DNA from: Sphingobium algorifonticola
GTDB taxonomy: Bacteria > Pseudomonadota > Alphaproteobacteria > Sphingomonadales > Sphingomonadaceae
Length of the DNA: 64,000 nucleotides
Reading direction: 5' to 3'
NCBI RefSeq assembly: GCF_004005485.1
Contig: NZ_RZUL01000007.1
Coordinates: 1-64,000, forward strand
Shown: positions 53,452-62,510 of the stretch, in pieces
Layout of the letters: each line of letters starts with the position of its first letter
Numbering within the stretch: position 1 is the first letter of the stretch
Position numbers and translations under genes: made by a program
Notes under the pieces: model-generated
Database searches by the model: none
Told to the model about the DNA's origin: nothing
Seen by the model: only the letters and a program-made list of their open reading frames with translations

Positions 53452-53485
53452 CCATTTATTGGTAAGACCAGATACCAATAAATGG
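53452..53485. promoter_or_regulatory. Perfect 13-base inverted repeat upstream of the GH2-sulfatase operon
   Basis: CCATTTATTGGTA and TACCAATAAATGG, perfect arms with spacer AGACCAGA, end 13 bases before the GH2 start codon. It contains TGGTAAGACCA, which fits the general FadR/GntR operator form T-N-G-T-N3-A-C-N-A. The UxuR/ExuR sites known in enterobacteria are also built on TTGGT/ACCAA half-sites. Confidence 0.7.
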
Positions 53486-54014
53486 CATGAGTCAACTGCG
53501 ATCGTCCGCGCAATCGAGCAGGTGCACCTTGGCGGAGGAGACGCCGCCCGGTCGTCAGCGCCGAACATTGGCGAGCTGCCCCACGTCATTTTCGGCGATT
53601 GCGGTCTGTATCGCGGTGCAGCGGAACGGTGCTGGGGGAAGGTATCAAATGTCAGATCATGAGCGGGATAAACGGCAATCAACTGCCCCTGAAAGGGCGT
53701 GGACAGCTGGGCGAATTCTACAGCTGCGTTGCGACATGCCCCGACAGCATCGCTCCAATAGTCGCGATTTTTGGTTGCGAGCGCCACGCGCAGGCAGCGT
53801 CTGTCCCAAGTCGGTATCGGTATGTCTTATAACCAGTATCGGACATCCGGCGCGCTGCTAAAACGAGCCTGACAACAGGCTGCGATTCCTTCATGAACTG
53901 CATCAAGGCGCTTTTAGTACCGGTGATTTTATAGATGTCCCCTTCTTAACGAAGGTGGATATGATTTTTACGACAAAAACGACCTCAATTTTCTCATAAG
54001 TGAAAATTTCAAGA
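53486..54014. other. Intergenic region without recognised gene
   Basis: About 530 bases between the GH2 promoter and the end of the next minus-strand operon. No credible gene was recognised. A 6-base perfect hairpin AGCCTG-ACAA-CAGGCT lies at 53866-53881 without a T-run. The last 70 bases are A/T-rich and may include the 3' end of the upstream transcript. Confidence 0.5.
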
Positions 54015-54827
54015 TCAGTCGTAAGGCTTTATCTCGATATTCTTGAACTCAATCCCATGGCCTTCACTTTGCAAGGCGATATGGCCTTTACGAAGCTGTA
54101 CGCCATCTTTCTGAACCAGCGGCGCTGCATAGGGGTCCAGCGGATCGCGTTGCGGATCGACCACTCGCATGACCGTGCGCCCATTTATCCTGTGTTCGGA
54201 CGATCCATCGGGTCGGACGATCAAGTCGACTTTGGTCCATTGCCCGTTCGGAATTGTCGGACCGGTCGAAAAGATGCAGTGGTTCGTCATGCGGGTCGTA
54301 AATACCCGCGCGAAGACGCCCTTGGGAATGCATATCGATCCAGTCGGCCTGGGGCCTTCGCCGACATCGCCAAGCAGTTGCAATTCAAGGCCTACCGGCA
54401 TCCCCTGCGCCGGTTTGAGCGTGTCCGGGGACTGTACAAAATACAGCACACCGCTGTTCGACCGCAGGGCTTCCTGTGCATCCGGCAGTCCAGCGCCGGG
54501 AACCATCCGATACTGAAGCCGCAAGTGAAATGCCCCGAAACTCTCTTTAGTCACGAGGAATCCGGGCCGATCGGCATAAACGCCGCCATAGCCATCATAA
54601 CCCACTCGGATTGTGCCGTTTCCGACGGAAAAGCTGTTTCCGAAATTGTCGCCGATCGGATACCCCTTGATCTTGGGAAGCCAGCCTTCAAGCGTCTTTC
54701 CATCAAACAACGGACGCCAACGCGCATCCCTGGCAATGGCCGATGCCTGAGTGCCGGAGCCGCCTACAAGTGCGGTCAGCGTCAGGCAGGCTGCTGCGAT
54801 TGCTATCGTTCGCCTTACGTTGCTCAC
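54015..54827 (-). CDS. Exported DUF1080 (3-keto-glycoside hydrolase-like) protein
   Basis: 270 residues from the GTG at 54827, overlapping the GMC gene stop (GTGA). Signal peptide RRTIAIAAACLTLTALVGG. One jelly-roll domain with LFDGKTLEGWLPKIKG, AFHLRLQYRMVPGAGLPDAQ and GLELQLLGDVGEG. In related pathways such enzymes cleave glycosides after C3 oxidation. It is the last gene of the operon that also makes the presumed C3-oxidising GMC enzyme. Confidence 0.85.
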   Translation of the reverse strand: MSNVRRTIAIAAACLTLTALVGGSGTQASAIARDARWRPLFDGKTLEGWLPKIKGYPIGDNFGNSFSVGNGTIRVGYDGYGGVYADRPGFLVTKESFGAFHLRLQYRMVPGAGLPDAQEALRSNSGVLYFVQSPDTLKPAQGMPVGLELQLLGDVGEGPRPTGSICIPKGVFARVFTTRMTNHCIFSTGPTIPNGQWTKVDLIVRPDGSSEHRINGRTVMRVVDPQRDPLDPYAAPLVQKDGVQLRKGHIALQSEGHGIEFKNIEIKPYD

Positions 54828-56512
54828 AACGCGCCCTCCCGGATCTGGCGGGCGGCATGATCGGCGGCGCGGGCTGTCAAGGCCATATAGGTCAGCGAGG
54901 GATTGACGCAGCTTGACGAGTTCATTTGCGCTCCATCCGTCACGAACAGGTTCGAGGCGGCATGCGCCTGGCTCCATCGGTTGAGGACCGATGTTCGCGG
55001 ATCGGTCCCCATCGGCGCACCGCCCATTTCATGGATGGCGGAACCGGGGGTGGGTTCGGAATAGGACGTCTGTATGTCCTGCAATCCGGCCGCTTCCATC
55101 ATGCGCCGGGCCTGCACCATGGAATCCTGCAGCAGCTTTTGTTCATTGTCTCTATAGGCGACATTGAACACGAGTTGGGGAACCCCGAAACGATCGACCT
55201 TTTCAGGGTGCAATGTCACGCGGTTGTCGGAATAGGGCAGGCATTCTGCAAAGGTAAGCAGGTGGACCCGCCATGGATCATAGCGCCGCATCGCATGCTT
55301 CATTTCCGCGCCAAAACCCGGCGCAAGCGACGGCATCCGCCGGGCTATGCCATGATAGAAATAGCCGCGGACGAAATCGGCATCGGGGTCCTGCTCGCCC
55401 AGATTGCGAAAGCGCGGGACCACGAATCCGGTCGGCGGCTGGCCATAGACGATGAAGTCGTCAAGGCCGGGGGGCGTGCCCGTGACGCGCGCCTTGGTGG
55501 GGTGATCCATCACGCCACGGCCCAACATGCCGCTTTCGTTGGCAAAACTGGTTTCGCCATTGGACAGGCGGGAATGCATCAGTATCTGCACCGATGCCAT
55601 GGCCGACGCGCATAGAAAGACGATCCGGGCGGTCAGTGTTTCGGCAGTGCCGGACTGCGTGTCCACGATCCGCACCCCCGTCACCCGTTTCGCGGTTTCG
55701 TCGTAAACGAGCGACTGAACGACGCGATCGGCCAGAACCGTCAATCGCCCGGTCGCTTCGGCGGCGGGCAGCGTCACCGCCTGGGTCGAGAAATACGCGC
55801 CGAAGGAACAGCCACGATGGCATTGCCTGCGGTTCTGGCACTTGGTCCTGTTCTGATCCGGCCGGTCCACCGTGATGTTGGACGCCCGGCCGTGGATGAC
55901 CCGGCGACCCTGCATCCGGGTTTCGACCTGCTGTTTGAACCACAGTTCGGCAACATTCATCTTGTGGGGCGGCAGGAACCGGCTGTCGGGCAGTTCGGGA
56001 AGATTTTCAGCCGAACCTGCTATACCGGCAAAGATTTCGACATGATCGTACCAGGGGGCCAGATCATCATAGCCGATGGGCCAGGGGACGCCATGGCCAT
56101 CGGCGGCATTGGCGTTGAAATCGAACCGGCTCCACCGGAACGATTGCCGACCCCAGACCAGCGACCGTCCGCCGAAAGCGGCCGGCCTGATCCAGTCGAA
56201 TGGCTGGCCGTCCTCTCGCGCATAGGGGTTCAGGCGATCATTGTTGAAGAAATGCTTCGACTCTTCATTGGCTTGATTGACGGCATGATCGCGCAGCAAT
56301 TCCTGTGGCGGCGTATCCCCTCGAAACGGCAACTCGAACGGCGCCTTGCCCTCCGTCGGATACTCGCCATGGGCGACGACATGTCCGCGATCGAGCAGGA
56401 GAACGCGAAGCCCCTTTTCCGTCAGTTCCTTCGCTGCCCATCCTCCGCTGATGCCGGACCCAATGACGATGGCATCAAATCGCTGATCGGATGCGGGTAG
56501 GTTGAGTGTCAT
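54824..56512 (-). CDS. GMC-family oxidoreductase, probable periplasmic sugar/glycoside dehydrogenase
   Basis: 562 residues from the ATG at 56512. FAD dinucleotide motif GSGISGGW at 18-25, a cysteine-rich CQNRRQCHRGCSFGAYFSTQ block, and the catalytic His/Asn region GSAIHEMGGAPMGTD and SSCVNPSLTYMAL. This is the layout of the flavoprotein subunit of membrane-linked gluconate/glucoside-3-dehydrogenases. Its partner small subunit is encoded 13 bases upstream. No cytochrome c subunit gene is present in the window. It probably introduces a 3-keto group for the DUF1080 enzymes. Confidence 0.87.
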   Translation of the reverse strand: MTLNLPASDQRFDAIVIGSGISGGWAAKELTEKGLRVLLLDRGHVVAHGEYPTEGKAPFELPFRGDTPPQELLRDHAVNQANEESKHFFNNDRLNPYAREDGQPFDWIRPAAFGGRSLVWGRQSFRWSRFDFNANAADGHGVPWPIGYDDLAPWYDHVEIFAGIAGSAENLPELPDSRFLPPHKMNVAELWFKQQVETRMQGRRVIHGRASNITVDRPDQNRTKCQNRRQCHRGCSFGAYFSTQAVTLPAAEATGRLTVLADRVVQSLVYDETAKRVTGVRIVDTQSGTAETLTARIVFLCASAMASVQILMHSRLSNGETSFANESGMLGRGVMDHPTKARVTGTPPGLDDFIVYGQPPTGFVVPRFRNLGEQDPDADFVRGYFYHGIARRMPSLAPGFGAEMKHAMRRYDPWRVHLLTFAECLPYSDNRVTLHPEKVDRFGVPQLVFNVAYRDNEQKLLQDSMVQARRMMEAAGLQDIQTSYSEPTPGSAIHEMGGAPMGTDPRTSVLNRWSQAHAASNLFVTDGAQMNSSSCVNPSLTYMALTARAADHAARQIREGAL

Positions 56513-56525
56513 TAGTCTGTCCCGA

Positions 56526-57119
56526 TCACAGAAAATTGAGGTTCGTGACGATGATTCGTCCCGCTTTTGCATAGGGATAACGCCCGTCGGATTCGCCGGG
56601 CACGGGAACGTAAAGCCGCTCCTGCGTGACGCCGACTTCCGAGGTGTAATAGCCGGTCAGCACAAGCTGCTTGAGATGATCGAAGGCGCGCGACGACAGC
56701 CCTGGTGCCGTGCCTTCCATGGCTGCGGTCAGGAGCGCGTCGAGACGCTGTGCCGGCAAGCGTTCCAGCGATGCGCCATATCGCGTATTGGCCAAAGCAT
56801 CGAAGGCATCCACGTCGGAAAGAAAGGTGGTGGCGTCCTCGCCGTCATACCAGTCCGCCACCATCATTTCGATATAGGCGGGTACGCCCGCAGCGATGGC
56901 GCCGGGCGTATCCGTCGTCGGCACGATCCGTTCGCTCAGCAGAGCGACCGTGTTGCGCTGGGTTGGGGTGAACAGGCTTCGGGATGCCGAAAATCCCGGA
57001 TCCGCACCCGCCGCCGCAGCCCTTGCCAAAGCCGGATGAAGGCCGATGCCGAACAACGCGATCATGCCTGCCAGTGCGGAGCGGCGATCCAAGTCGAACC
57101 CTTCGGAATGGTGCGTCAT
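56526..57119 (-). CDS. Gluconate 2-dehydrogenase subunit 3-like protein (Tat signal)
   Basis: 197 residues from the ATG at 57119, preceded by GAGG from the upstream gene's end. Twin-arginine signal DLDRRSALAGMIALFGIG. The body is a four-helix gluconate-2-dehydrogenase subunit 3 fold (LFTPTQRNTVALLSERIVPT then DTPGAIAAGVPAYIE, GYYTSEVG). In the family this subunit carries the folded complex through the Tat system for the signal-less GMC subunit, which fits here because the GMC protein has no signal peptide. Confidence 0.88.
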   Translation of the reverse strand: MTHHSEGFDLDRRSALAGMIALFGIGLHPALARAAAAGADPGFSASRSLFTPTQRNTVALLSERIVPTTDTPGAIAAGVPAYIEMMVADWYDGEDATTFLSDVDAFDALANTRYGASLERLPAQRLDALLTAAMEGTAPGLSSRAFDHLKQLVLTGYYTSEVGVTQERLYVPVPGESDGRYPYAKAGRIIVTNLNFL

Positions 57120-57127
57120 GTCGGTCC

Positions 57128-57982
57128 TCAAGGCTCGATGCTTTCCAGTCGTCGTACCCAGATGTTGCGGAAATCGACGCCGACCTCATGATCGACATGA
57201 TCCTGCAACTCGATCGGCAAGGCGTCGGCATGGACGGTATAGGCCGCAACGGCCTTGTGCCGCGTCGCGCCCAGCAGCGGACGACGCAGGTGAACGAGCA
57301 GGCCATTATGGAAGGCAGTGATATAGGCCGGTCTGGCAAGAGACCCGTCGGGTGAAAATCTGGGTCTTTCGAACAGGATGTCGAGCGTTTGCCATTGCCC
57401 CGGCCGCCGCGATGCATTCACCAACGGCGGATGCTGGCCATATATCGCCGCTGCCTGTCCATCGGCATAGGTCGTGCTTTCATAGGAATCGAGTATCTGC
57501 AACTCGTAGCGTCCCATGAACAGGATGCCGCTATTGGCCCTGAGCTGCGCATTGGCTGCCCCCTTGCCGACGATTTTCGGGGATGTCCGATATTCGAGGT
57601 GAAGCTGAACATCGCCGAATGCCTGCCGCGATATCAGATTGCCCGAAGCCCGCCCTTCTTTCTCTGCCGGCAAGTGCATGACGCCGCGCTTTGCCGTCCA
57701 TGCGGCAAGGCTGTGCCATTGGGACAGGTCCCGTCCACTGAACAGAATGATCGCGTCGGCCGGGGCGTCGGCGGGTGTGGCCCCCGGCGTCACTGCCAAA
57801 GGCCGTGGCCGGTCCCTGTCATGGACGCGCCATGACTGGCCAGGGAGTAAAGGGGTGTCGCGATAGCCCAGTTGGTCGGCGGATGCTTCTGGCGATACGA
57901 GCAGCGGCACGAGACCGGCCGCCGCGATCATGGCGGAGCGGATCACGGATGGTCGCCGCCGATCTGGATACAGATGCCTCAT
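57128..57982 (-). CDS. Exported DUF1080 (3-keto-glycoside hydrolase-like) protein
   Basis: 284 residues. The N-terminus MRHLYPDRRRPSVIRSAMIA leads into a hydrophobic AAGLVPLLV segment and ASA cleavage site. The DUF1080 jelly roll spans about 75-280, with ILFSGRDLSQWHS, GDVQLHLEYRTSP, ANSGILFMGRYELQILDSYE and DHEVGVDFRNIWVRRL. It is the third DUF1080 protein of the window and overlaps the upstream glycosidase gene by 4 bases. Confidence 0.86.
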   Translation of the reverse strand: MRHLYPDRRRPSVIRSAMIAAAGLVPLLVSPEASADQLGYRDTPLLPGQSWRVHDRDRPRPLAVTPGATPADAPADAIILFSGRDLSQWHSLAAWTAKRGVMHLPAEKEGRASGNLISRQAFGDVQLHLEYRTSPKIVGKGAANAQLRANSGILFMGRYELQILDSYESTTYADGQAAAIYGQHPPLVNASRRPGQWQTLDILFERPRFSPDGSLARPAYITAFHNGLLVHLRRPLLGATRHKAVAAYTVHADALPIELQDHVDHEVGVDFRNIWVRRLESIEP

Positions 57983-59856
57983 CGGTCCAGCTTTGCTTTT
58001 AGGGCCTTGAGCTGTTCGAACTGACCCGGCGCGATGCTTCCGTCCCGATAGATCGCGATGTCGAATGTCACCGCGCCGCCTCCGGCATTGGCGCGCGCGA
58101 CATAGTCGGCCAGATAGTCGTCCCGATATTTGACGTCGTCATCCCCCCAATAGCTGCCTAGATAGGACAGCACATGCCAGCGCGATTGCTTGACGAACGG
58201 AGGCATCGGCATGGGACGCAGGCGGATTGCCGGTTTGGACCGATTCATAACCGTGATCTCGCCTGACGTGTAATCCTCCGCATGAGTCGGCGTTTCCGGC
58301 CCCCAGGTAACGATGCCCGCGGTATTGAAGGCGACGACGGCATCGGGATTGCCGGTTTGCAGCGCGCGGGCCAGCGTATTGTAATTATGGGGCCGGGACA
58401 TGTCGGAATAGCATGCGCGACAATACATGCCGTCGATCCACCACCCCGACACCTTGTCGCCATAGCGCGCGGACCATTCGGCCAGTATGGCTTCCCAATG
58501 CGCCTGGAAGGTTTGCGAGGCGGACTGGTTGTCCTTCCAGTCCAGCGCGGCCGTTGCCTTGGGATCGCGTAAAGGCGCGCCGCCGCTGGAATAAAGCATC
58601 AGCCGGATGCCTTCCTTCTCCAGCGCCGCCGACAGGTCCATCGGCAAGTCGCGCAGCGCATTGCGTTCACCGGGGGCATAGCCAGTGATCCGGTCGTAGG
58701 TCGCGTTCGGCGCAATGTAATAGCCTGAGTTCTGACCCATGGTAATCACGACGTAGCCAACGCCGGCTTCGCGCATTTGTGTTGCGAAACGCTTGACGTC
58801 GAATGCGGCGACTGTCTTGTTCCAGTCGCCTTTCAGGTCGGCGCGATCCTTCAGATAATGCAGAAAAACGCCATATCGTGCCTTGGGCATCCAGGCGGTC
58901 CGCAACGGGCGGGCATCGGGACGCGATGAAGCTATCTCCACCTCTTTTATTGCTACCATGCCGTCTGCGACGACGCGAACATAGCGATATGCCGCACCCT
59001 GCGGCGGAGCGAATGACAGCCAGCCGTCTTTTCCCGCTGCCGGTGCTGCCTTGACCGGCCGGGTGAAGGCCAGATCGTCGGCGACCATCACCTGCAGGCC
59101 TTTGGCACCGCTGCCGACACTGACGCGAACGGCATCCAGTGGATATGCCTCCATCAGGTCAATGGTCAGTGTCGGCCGGGCGTCCGATGCCGACGGCATC
59201 CAGGCCGTGTCGGGATTTCCGTCATTGGCGAACTCCGCTTCGGTCTTGTCTTCGTCCTGAGAGGAAACATAAACCGGCTTGCGCGTGCCGACGACAAACG
59301 GCCCCTTGATCGATGCTGTTGACTGAATGCGCAGGTCGTTGATGGCAAGTGGCTGCATTTCGACCAGCTTGCGGACGGTCACATAGCGATAGCGTCCCTC
59401 GACCGGCCAGTCGCATTGGAGCAGGGCGCCAAGGGCCAGAGCCGTTCCTCCCTGCATACAGACGACCACGCCATCCTCAAAGTCCGACCGGTTGGACAGG
59501 ATGACCTCAAAATTGGCGCGTGACAGGGGATTGTCCGCAACGGCGCTACCCAGGAACAGGTCGATTCTTCCGACAGTCTGCGCTGTTTTCATGTCAATCT
59601 GAAGGGTCGGCCGATTGTCGCCTGGCGCGCTGTGCCATCCGGTTGCGGTGCCCGCTCCGTCGAGCACCTTGCCGGCCATCTCGGCAGGCGACCGTTCAGA
59701 CGACGCCGTAATCGAAGCCGACGCACGCAGATCTGCGCCAGGCTGCGCGATGGCCGGCAAAGCGCAGGCGAGAGACGAAAGGGTGGCGGTCGTCAGCCAA
59801 TAACACGCAGCATTGCGTATTCTGCCGATACGGTCGTCGATCTGCAACATAGTCAC
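57979..59856 (-). CDS. GH29-like (alpha-L-fucosidase-type) glycosidase with discoidin domains
   Basis: 625 residues with a signal region (ACALPAIAQPG). Two F5/8-type C (discoidin/CBM32-like) modules at about 45-180 and 190-315 (VLDGAGTATGWHSAPGDNRP, ANDGNPDTAWMPSASDARPT). The TIM-barrel part from about 325 has GVFLHYLKDR, FDVKRFATQMREAGVGYVVI and WWIDGMYCRACYSD, where the Asp corresponds to the usual GH29 nucleophile position. The order (binding modules first) is unusual for GH29, where they follow the barrel. Substrate uncertain. Confidence 0.75.
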   Translation of the reverse strand: MTMLQIDDRIGRIRNAACYWLTTATLSSLACALPAIAQPGADLRASASITASSERSPAEMAGKVLDGAGTATGWHSAPGDNRPTLQIDMKTAQTVGRIDLFLGSAVADNPLSRANFEVILSNRSDFEDGVVVCMQGGTALALGALLQCDWPVEGRYRYVTVRKLVEMQPLAINDLRIQSTASIKGPFVVGTRKPVYVSSQDEDKTEAEFANDGNPDTAWMPSASDARPTLTIDLMEAYPLDAVRVSVGSGAKGLQVMVADDLAFTRPVKAAPAAGKDGWLSFAPPQGAAYRYVRVVADGMVAIKEVEIASSRPDARPLRTAWMPKARYGVFLHYLKDRADLKGDWNKTVAAFDVKRFATQMREAGVGYVVITMGQNSGYYIAPNATYDRITGYAPGERNALRDLPMDLSAALEKEGIRLMLYSSGGAPLRDPKATAALDWKDNQSASQTFQAHWEAILAEWSARYGDKVSGWWIDGMYCRACYSDMSRPHNYNTLARALQTGNPDAVVAFNTAGIVTWGPETPTHAEDYTSGEITVMNRSKPAIRLRPMPMPPFVKQSRWHVLSYLGSYWGDDDVKYRDDYLADYVARANAGGGAVTFDIAIYRDGSIAPGQFEQLKALKAKLDR

Positions 59857-59957
59857 ACTCTTACCTTTCTGAAGCCTGGCCTGTTCGCTCGGATGCGAAT
59901 CAGATGGGCCAATCGCTCAATGCAAAACGTTCGGCTGCCGCTGCCCGGCACTTATCG

Positions 59958-62399
59958 CTATGGCCTGGCAACGTCCTTGCTCTCACCCGGACGCAGAGCC
60001 ACGGTGACGGTGCCACCGCCACGCCAGGCGACTTTGGCCTGTGCGGGAAACGGTGTCGGATTGCCGATCAATGCGCGACCATTGGACGTGAGGCGCGCAT
60101 CCAGGTGATCGAGCGTCCAACAGCGTTCGGCGTCGATGTAGACGCTCGGTAACTCAACCTGGCACAGCAGCATGGCATTGACGGGCCAATGTGCGCCGGT
60201 TCCGATATAGGGTTCGCCAAATTCGGTAGGCACGTCGTTGAACGAGGCGCATTCCGTCATCTGGCCGGGCTTGAGTTCGCCCCATTCCTTGTCGCGCAGA
60301 ACCACCATCTGCATCGCGACACGGCTGATGTCGGACAGCAGATCCATCAACCGCGGTTCCCCGGTCGCTTCGTACAGTTCGAGAAGGAAATTGCCGCTGT
60401 TCGTGCAAAGGCCCGGCGTCCCCCAGCAATTCTGCGTAGAGGCATTCAGTGCACCGACCAGATGGAGATTCTTTTTCCCCATCAGGGTATCGGGCGGGAA
60501 AACGACATGTTCGTTCAAAGCCCAGGTCGCCAGCAGGTCGGCAGCGTGGAGCGCCGCTTGACGATAGGCCGGTGCCTTCGTCACGCGGTGCAGAAGCACG
60601 AGGCCTTCGGTAAAGGCGGTCAGACTTTCCTGATCGGTGGTCCCTTGCAAAACATCGCTCGGTCCGCCCCAGGTTTCTCCTCTGGACAGACCGGCCGCGA
60701 TATAGCGATCGGCAATTTCGCGGGCGACCGCCAGATAGACCGGGTTGCGCCAGCGGTCCGCGGCCCGCGCCAGGCAGCCGATCGCCCGTGCCCCGCCGAA
60801 CCCACCGCGCCAGAGCGCCTTTTCGCTTTTCGGTTCGAGCAGGAACGGGATTTCCCCTTCCTTGCGCCACACCCGGACCAGCGCATCGCACGCCTTGCGA
60901 AGGGCCGCATCCAAGCGATCCGCCAGAGCCTTTTCGTCACGGCTTCCGCCGGCGCGCAGCGTATCGGCCAAGTCCAACCCGCCAAACACGGTATCGGTGG
61001 TGCGGCGTGGAGTGAGCGCGTTGACCGCCCATATATAGTCGAAATTCTCGTCCGCGCCGGTCCATCGGCCAGACATTCTGGCGCCGTAGAACAGGCCACC
61101 GGGCGCCTGCCCCTCGTCAAGGATCAGCGCCATCGTCCGGCGAACCCGTTCGCGCGTCTTGGCGGAGCCGAGCCGGTACATCGCCATCAATTCCATCGTA
61201 CCCGAGGCCCACCCCAGGATAAGTTCGCGCGGATCGGTCGACTGCCTGTCCACGGTGCGATAAAAGCCCCGCTCGTCCCACAGCGCCTCGCTGTTATAGG
61301 CCAGGGTGATCGCGCTGGCATGGCTGCGTGGAACGACAAGTGGCATAGGCGGAATCGGACCTGTCTGGCCGGGCGCGCGACCGGCGCGCCGCAGGTCCCG
61401 CATGGCCGTCCAGCTCGTCACGAAAGATGGCACATCGGGTGTGCGGACGACGCTCACCATGAGTTCGACCGTCGCCTGGTCTCCATGGGCGAACAGCCGT
61501 GGCTTGTCTTCCGAAGCGGTCCACTTGCAGAGGCGATACCGTCTTTCACGGACACAGGGATTTTCGATCGTCGCGGAATAGCGCCCCTCTGCTGGATCAC
61601 CGGTCAGGATCACGCCGATAACAGCATCGCCCTGGGTACGCGGATAGGCCAGATGCGCGCCGGCCTTGCGGACGGGATCGAAGATGGAGATTTCGGCCGA
61701 AGCGGCCTGATGGCCCCACAGATGCACCGTCCAGTCGGTCGATGCGTCCATCCGGGGGATGTCGGCCGTCACCCGATCCTTCTGAAAGGACGCTGGCCTC
61801 GCCTTGAACTCGCCATAGGTCGGCATCGGCATATAAGGACGCGGGAAAATGCGGTCCGCCTTGTTGCCGTTGTAAACCGAACCGGGCAACATGGTGAAAG
61901 CGCCGGCCGGATCGATCGCGAAGTCGACATGCATCCGCACCGATGCGGCACGGGGATCGCCTTGGCGTGTGAAGCGCGTGACCAGCCGAAAGCCTTCCGC
62001 TTCGGAACGAACCGTCGTTCTGGCCAGCCAGCTGCCCTGTCGGGCATCTGCGATCACCGCCTCCAATTCGAAAAGGTCGCCGCTGCTGCCAATGCTGCGG
62101 GCGCTGGTCCAGGCCTGGCGGCGTTCGCCATCCGGCAACTGTCCATCCTTGCGATACCAGCGCACGCCAACGGCCTTTTCAAGGACGCAGACCGGTTCAT
62201 TGCCCGAACCGAATTGCAGCGCATATCCACCATCGGCCATACGGGCGAGGCGAACCCATCGATTGCCGGACGACACCCGGTCGATCTCTTCTCCCGTCAG
62301 TGAAGATAGAATGCCAGGCGCAGAATTTGTCGCGACTGCGCCGGTCGTGGCCATACCGCCTGCGACACCTGCCAGTACGCCCCTGCGTGAAACCCGCAT
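59958..62399 (-). CDS. Tat-exported protein of unknown function, possible six-hairpin-type glycosidase
   Basis: 813 residues. Twin-arginine signal MRVSRRGVLAGVAGGMATTG. The first about 350 residues are beta-rich. The region from about 360 to 730 is helical with repeated Trp/Gly-rich turns (GWASGTMELMAMYRLGSAKT, YGARMSGRWTGADENFDYIW, GGFGGARAIGCLARAADRWR, NSGNFLLELYEATGEPRLMD), reminiscent of an (alpha/alpha)6 barrel. I could not assign a family. It lies first in an operon of sugar-oxidising and glycoside-cleaving enzymes, 101 bases before the GH29-like gene. It has its own upstream gap (62400-62510), probably a promoter. Confidence 0.7.
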   Translation of the reverse strand: MRVSRRGVLAGVAGGMATTGAVATNSAPGILSSLTGEEIDRVSSGNRWVRLARMADGGYALQFGSGNEPVCVLEKAVGVRWYRKDGQLPDGERRQAWTSARSIGSSGDLFELEAVIADARQGSWLARTTVRSEAEGFRLVTRFTRQGDPRAASVRMHVDFAIDPAGAFTMLPGSVYNGNKADRIFPRPYMPMPTYGEFKARPASFQKDRVTADIPRMDASTDWTVHLWGHQAASAEISIFDPVRKAGAHLAYPRTQGDAVIGVILTGDPAEGRYSATIENPCVRERRYRLCKWTASEDKPRLFAHGDQATVELMVSVVRTPDVPSFVTSWTAMRDLRRAGRAPGQTGPIPPMPLVVPRSHASAITLAYNSEALWDERGFYRTVDRQSTDPRELILGWASGTMELMAMYRLGSAKTRERVRRTMALILDEGQAPGGLFYGARMSGRWTGADENFDYIWAVNALTPRRTTDTVFGGLDLADTLRAGGSRDEKALADRLDAALRKACDALVRVWRKEGEIPFLLEPKSEKALWRGGFGGARAIGCLARAADRWRNPVYLAVAREIADRYIAAGLSRGETWGGPSDVLQGTTDQESLTAFTEGLVLLHRVTKAPAYRQAALHAADLLATWALNEHVVFPPDTLMGKKNLHLVGALNASTQNCWGTPGLCTNSGNFLLELYEATGEPRLMDLLSDISRVAMQMVVLRDKEWGELKPGQMTECASFNDVPTEFGEPYIGTGAHWPVNAMLLCQVELPSVYIDAERCWTLDHLDARLTSNGRALIGNPTPFPAQAKVAWRGGGTVTVALRPGESKDVARP

Positions 62400-62510
62400 C
62401 TTAGTCTCCCCTGTGCCGCTAAGTGCCCGTGCGCCATATCAAAGGTCGAACAGGGCCTGCAATATGTTGAAATCTCTATTATCAGATTTGATATCTCATG
62501 CTTCTAATCG
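62400..62510 (-). promoter_or_regulatory. Probable promoter region of the glycosidase/GMC operon
   Basis: A 111-base gap upstream of the Tat-exported protein gene, A/T-rich in part, with the small dyad TATCA-GATT-TGATA near 62480-62493. It would drive the minus-strand genes from 62399 to 54015. Confidence 0.35.

Noticed and set aside
53440-53787. Extension of the GH2 frame upstream to 53787
   Set aside because: It crosses the perfect inverted repeat and lacks the signal peptide that follows the ATG at 53439. The extra residues do not look like a domain, although the part near 53700-53787 is mildly protein-like.
60189-62303. A 704-codon plus-strand open frame opposite the Tat-exported protein
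   Set aside because: It has no ribosome-binding site or domain, while the minus-strand frame has a textbook Tat signal and operon context.
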